This document shows positions 61,544-64,000 of a stretch of 64,000 nucleotides of DNA, in pieces (position 1 is the first letter of the stretch; the number at the start of each line of letters is the position of its first letter). Origin of the DNA: Dinoroseobacter sp013215265. Its GTDB lineage: Bacteria; Pseudomonadota; Alphaproteobacteria; Rhodobacterales; Rhodobacteraceae. Location: assembly GCA_963691755.1 (NCBI GenBank), contig OY829366.1, positions 2,728,001 to 2,792,000 of the forward strand. Direction: 5' to 3'. A program made the position numbers and the translations under genes. The notes under the pieces are model-generated. The model made no database searches and had not been told where the DNA came from. It saw only the letters and a program-made list of their open reading frames with translations.

Positions 61544-62268
61544 AGCCAGTCGATTACAGCTTGCGGATCATGAACCTCTGCCCGCGCGGGCAGTTCGGGC
61601 CGATCGATCATCACGACGGGCAACCTCAGGCCACGCGCGGCTTCGATCTTGGCGTATGCACCAGACCCGCCAGCGTTTTTCGACACGACCGTGTCAATTT
61701 CAAACTCTTCCAAAATCGCACGATCCGAAGCCATCGTGAAGGGACCTCGCGAAACCAAAACATGGTGGTGGGGAAAACTCGGTGGAGTTTCAGGCGGATC
61801 CACCAGTCGCAGCAGATAGAAGTGCTGCGGGTTTGGCGTGAACGCATCCAGATGCATGCGCCCGACAGCCAGCATTACGCGTTTTGCCTCCCCTTTCAGC
61901 GCCGCAACAGCACCAGAAATGTCGGGAACCCGGGTCCAGGCGTCTCCGTTCTGGGCCGTCCAGGCAGGTCGTGTCAGAGCGACCATAGGAACCTTGGCGC
62001 GCACACAGGCCGTTACAGCATTGCGGCTCATCTGAGCCGCGAACGGGTGCGTCGCATCAACCACATGGGTCACGTGATGGTCGCGCAGGTACGTGGCAAG
62101 GCCCTCAGGGCCACCGAACCCTCCTATCCGGCGGGGGATCGGATGCCGCGCAGGCCGCTCGACCCGGCCCGCGAAAGATACGGTGGCCTGAATGCCATCC
62201 TCAGCCAGCCGCTTACACAAAGCCGTGGCTTCAATGGTGCCGCCCAGAACAAGGAGGTTTGGGGCCAT
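61516..62268 (-). CDS. cobK: Precorrin-6A reductase, encoded antisense within the cob operon
   Basis: A 250-residue CobK/CbiJ reductase that reduces precorrin-6A with NADPH. LVLGGTIEATALCKRLAE, VVDATHPFAAQMSRNA, KNAGGSGAYAKIEAARGLRLPVVMIDRP are typical. The start at 62268 (MAPNLLVLGG) is preceded by CGGAGC; an ATG eight codons earlier is possible. It is the only minus-strand gene of the cluster: its 3' end overlaps cobJ by 28 bp and its start codon shares the palindrome CATG with the cobL start. Its promoter must lie inside cobL. Confidence 0.92.
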   Translation of the reverse strand: MAPNLLVLGGTIEATALCKRLAEDGIQATVSFAGRVERPARHPIPRRIGGFGGPEGLATYLRDHHVTHVVDATHPFAAQMSRNAVTACVRAKVPMVALTRPAWTAQNGDAWTRVPDISGAVAALKGEAKRVMLAVGRMHLDAFTPNPQHFYLLRLVDPPETPPSFPHHHVLVSRGPFTMASDRAILEEFEIDTVVSKNAGGSGAYAKIEAARGLRLPVVMIDRPELPARAEVHDPQAVIDWLHETTERGV

Positions 62269-63466
62269 GTCTGATGCTCCGTGGCTAACCATTATTGGCG
62301 TTGGTGAGGACGGGCGTGCCGGACTGGGCGCAGCAAGTCAATCCGCGCTGGACAGTGCAGATGTGGTGATGGGGCCGGAACGGCATCTTGATTTAATAGG
62401 CGACACGAAGGCCAAACGTATCGTCTGGCCGGTGCCATTTGCAGACGGACTAGAAACCCTGCTGTCGCTTCGTCCCCAAAAAGTCGTCGTGCTCGCCTCA
62501 GGAGATCCATTTTGGTTCGGGGCAGGCAGTACGATATCGCGGCACTTGTCGGAACACGAATGGATGGCACTCCCGAATATCTCGACATTTGCAGGTGTCG
62601 CATCGCGTTTGGGTTGGGCTTTGGAAAGCACGGCTTGTCTGGGCTTGCACGCAGCGCCCCTGCAAAGACTGCGCCCCATGCTGTCGCAAGGCGCAAAAGC
62701 GATCGTTCTGTTGCGCGACGGGAAGGCGGTTGCTGATTTGGCCAACCTGCTGACCACGCTCGGCTTTGGCGCAAGTCTCTTGCACAGCTTCGAAGCATTG
62801 GGGGGAGGGCGAGAACGACGGACTGATTTTCGTGCAAATGCAGTTCCTGACACAATTTTCGCGCACCCTGTCTGTATCGCACTGACCTGTGAGGGAGATG
62901 GTAGCCCCATCCCGAAAACCTCCGGCATCGCAGATGAGTTTTTCAAAACAGATGGCACGATGACCAAACGCCCAGTGCGCGCACTGACACTGTCTGCGCT
63001 TGCTCCGAAGCCCGGCGAACACTTGTGGGATCTGGGAAGCGGATCGGGGTCGATTGCGATCGAGTGGCTCCTGTCAGACCCCTCCACCAGCGCCACTGCG
63101 GTTGAACTTCGAGCGGAGCGTGTCCAGCTGTCCAATGAAAACGCACTGGCTCTCGGTGTAGACCGCCTGAAAACCGTTGAAGGCGAGATTGTAGCGTCAC
63201 TCGAAAGCCTACTACCTCCAGACGCCGTGTTCATCGGTGGTGGACTTTCAGAAACGCTTCTTGAGCGACTTTTTGATGTTTTGCCGTCTGGCGTGCGTCT
63301 TGTCGTGAACGCGGTGACGCTGGAAGCCGAAGCCCTGCTGAGCATCTGGCACACACAGAAGGGCGGTAGCCTAATGAGAATTGAGCTTGCACGCGCCGAG
63401 CCGCTGGGATCAAAGCGCGGTTGGCGAGCAAGCTATCCGATTGTGCAATGGAGCGTGACAACATGA
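62267..63466 (+). CDS. cobL: Precorrin-6Y C5,15-methyltransferase (decarboxylating), CbiE-CbiT fusion
   Basis: A 399-residue bifunctional enzyme. Residues 1-~205 are the CbiE methylase (TIIGVGEDGRAGL, LASGDPFWFGAG). Residues ~225-399 are the CbiT class I methyltransferase/decarboxylase, with LWDLGSGSGSIAIEW as SAM site and FIGGGLSETL. AAGGAGG stands nine bases before the ATG at 62267 and lies within cobK on the other strand. It is coupled to cobE by ATGA. Confidence 0.93.
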   Translation: MSDAPWLTIIGVGEDGRAGLGAASQSALDSADVVMGPERHLDLIGDTKAKRIVWPVPFADGLETLLSLRPQKVVVLASGDPFWFGAGSTISRHLSEHEWMALPNISTFAGVASRLGWALESTACLGLHAAPLQRLRPMLSQGAKAIVLLRDGKAVADLANLLTTLGFGASLLHSFEALGGGRERRTDFRANAVPDTIFAHPVCIALTCEGDGSPIPKTSGIADEFFKTDGTMTKRPVRALTLSALAPKPGEHLWDLGSGSGSIAIEWLLSDPSTSATAVELRAERVQLSNENALALGVDRLKTVEGEIVASLESLLPPDAVFIGGGLSETLLERLFDVLPSGVRLVVNAVTLEAEALLSIWHTQKGGSLMRIELARAEPLGSKRGWRASYPIVQWSVTT

Positions 63467-63825
63467 TCATCGCGGGTTTTGGAGCGCGCGCCTCCGCTAC
63501 AGATGCCAGTTTCAGGTCAGCCCTTGATGCCGCATTGGTTGGCAAAACACCCGATGCACTGGCCATAATGGAACCGAAATCGGAGCAGTTGCAGCCACTG
63601 GCCTCGGCTATGGGTCTTGAGCTGATCAAGGTTCCCGTCGACCACCTCGCAATACAACAAACGATTACGAAGACTGAAGCATCTCAGGCAGCCTATGGCA
63701 CGGGTAGCGTTGCCGAGGCGACGGCCTGTGCAGCCGCTGGCGCAAAGGCCAAACTGATGGGACCCCGCGCGGTTTCGACAGATCGATTGGCAACCTGCGC
63801 AATCGCGATAGGACCCACAACATGA
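63463..63825 (+). CDS. cobE: Cobalamin biosynthesis protein CobE (CbiG C-terminal type)
   Basis: A 120-residue protein of the CobE/CbiG_C family, with IIAGFGARASATDASFRSALD, AYGTGSVAEATACAAAGAKAKLMGPR and ATCAIAIG. CobE is thought to bind a late precorrin intermediate. The start at 63463 overlaps the cobL stop (ATGA), and its stop overlaps cobM the same way. Confidence 0.9.
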   Translation: MIIAGFGARASATDASFRSALDAALVGKTPDALAIMEPKSEQLQPLASAMGLELIKVPVDHLAIQQTITKTEASQAAYGTGSVAEATACAAAGAKAKLMGPRAVSTDRLATCAIAIGPTT

Positions 63826-64000
63826 CAGTTCATTTCATAGGAGCTGGTCCCGGCGCGCCTGATCTCTTGACCTTGCGCGGGCGCGACTTGATCGCTGCGT
63901 GTCCGGTATGCCTTTATGCGGGCTCGCTGGTTCCGGAAGCCGTGTTGGCACATTGCCCGCCAGATGCAAAGATTGTGAACACGGCCTCGCTCGACCTCGA
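63822..64000 (+). CDS. cobM: Precorrin-4 C11-methyltransferase, partial at the right edge
   Basis: The first 59 codons of a tetrapyrrole methylase are visible before the window ends. FIGAGPGAPDLLTLRGRDLI and CPVCLYAGSLVPEAVL match CobM/CbiF, which methylates C11 of precorrin-4. Start by ATGA overlap with cobE. The rest lies outside. Confidence 0.92.
   Translation, partial: MTVHFIGAGPGAPDLLTLRGRDLIAACPVCLYAGSLVPEAVLAHCPPDAKIVNTASLDL

Noticed and set aside
61345..62274. 309-codon plus-strand open frame between cobJ and cobL that would remove the gap in the operon
   Set aside because: The minus-strand reading is unmistakable CobK; the plus-strand translation is Arg/His-rich with no recognisable motif.
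62338..63354. 338-codon minus-strand open frame within cobL
   Set aside because: Antisense to intact CbiE and CbiT motifs; Ser/Arg-rich translation typical of a shadow frame.
1..64000. CRISPR arrays, tRNA/rRNA genes, prophage or complete insertion sequences
   Set aside because: No regularly spaced repeats, cloverleaf sequences, rRNA-like stretches, transposase or phage structural genes were recognised by reading; short RNA genes could be missed without a covariance search.

Overview
The window looks like chromosome of a marine Roseobacter-group alphaproteobacterium (Rhodobacterales). The evidence is an oxygen-dependent (CobG-type) cobalamin operon behind a B12 riboswitch, a SitABCD manganese importer, two fused FAD-oxidoreductase/GcvT proteins, a non-pyrrolysine MttB-family methyltransferase, alphaproteobacterial-style sugar ABC genes and moderately GC-rich, tightly packed operons with many 1- or 4-bp stop/start overlaps. 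Genus cannot be fixed from the sequence alone. No tRNA, rRNA, CRISPR array or intact insertion sequence was seen.

Layout. (1) 1-3082: remnants and sugar genes: an acetate kinase broken after 22 codons, a complete pta, a GH84 glycosidase, and a decayed class II aldolase (otnC-like) with a frameshift and a stop. (2) 3079-17275: a ~12-kb minus-strand galactoside operon (solute-binding protein, two permeases, GH36 alpha-galactosidase, IlvD/Edd dehydratase, SDR dehydrogenase, dgoK, dgoA, SMP-30 lactonase, GH42 beta-galactosidase), divergent from an IclR regulator and the transporter ATPase. Together these give uptake, hydrolysis and De Ley-Doudoroff oxidation of galactose to pyruvate and glyceraldehyde 3-phosphate. 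(3) 17550-31904: two GcvT/DMGDH-like oxidoreductases flank a quinone-detox pair with its LysR regulator and a ureide-degradation set (uraH, fused puuE-uraD, allA, ureidoglycine aminohydrolase). The second oxidoreductase is translationally coupled to an MttB-like methyltransferase and followed by a TetR regulator, which suggests methylated-amine demethylation. (4) 31970-37513: katG/oxyR, an SDR, and a rhodanese plus persulfide-dioxygenase-like pair. (5) 37687-49074: a hybrid PKS-NRPS system: a 2733-residue ACP-KS-AT-ACP-aminotransferase-C-A-PCP megasynthase, a C-PCP-TE protein whose thioesterase nucleophile is Cys, and an Sfp-type phosphopantetheinyl transferase. (6) 49575-53201: SitABCD under a Fur/Mur-like box. 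(7) 53319-64000: B12 riboswitch and cobalamin operon (DUF1636, cobW, cobN, cobG, cobH, cobI, cobJ, cobL, cobE, cobM) with cobK inverted in its middle; cobM runs off the right edge.

The most interesting unit is the PKS-NRPS locus. It should make a beta-amino-acyl chain, join it to an amino acid (the adenylation code reads close to glycine codes), and pass it to an unusual Cys thioesterase protein that has no adenylation domain of its own.
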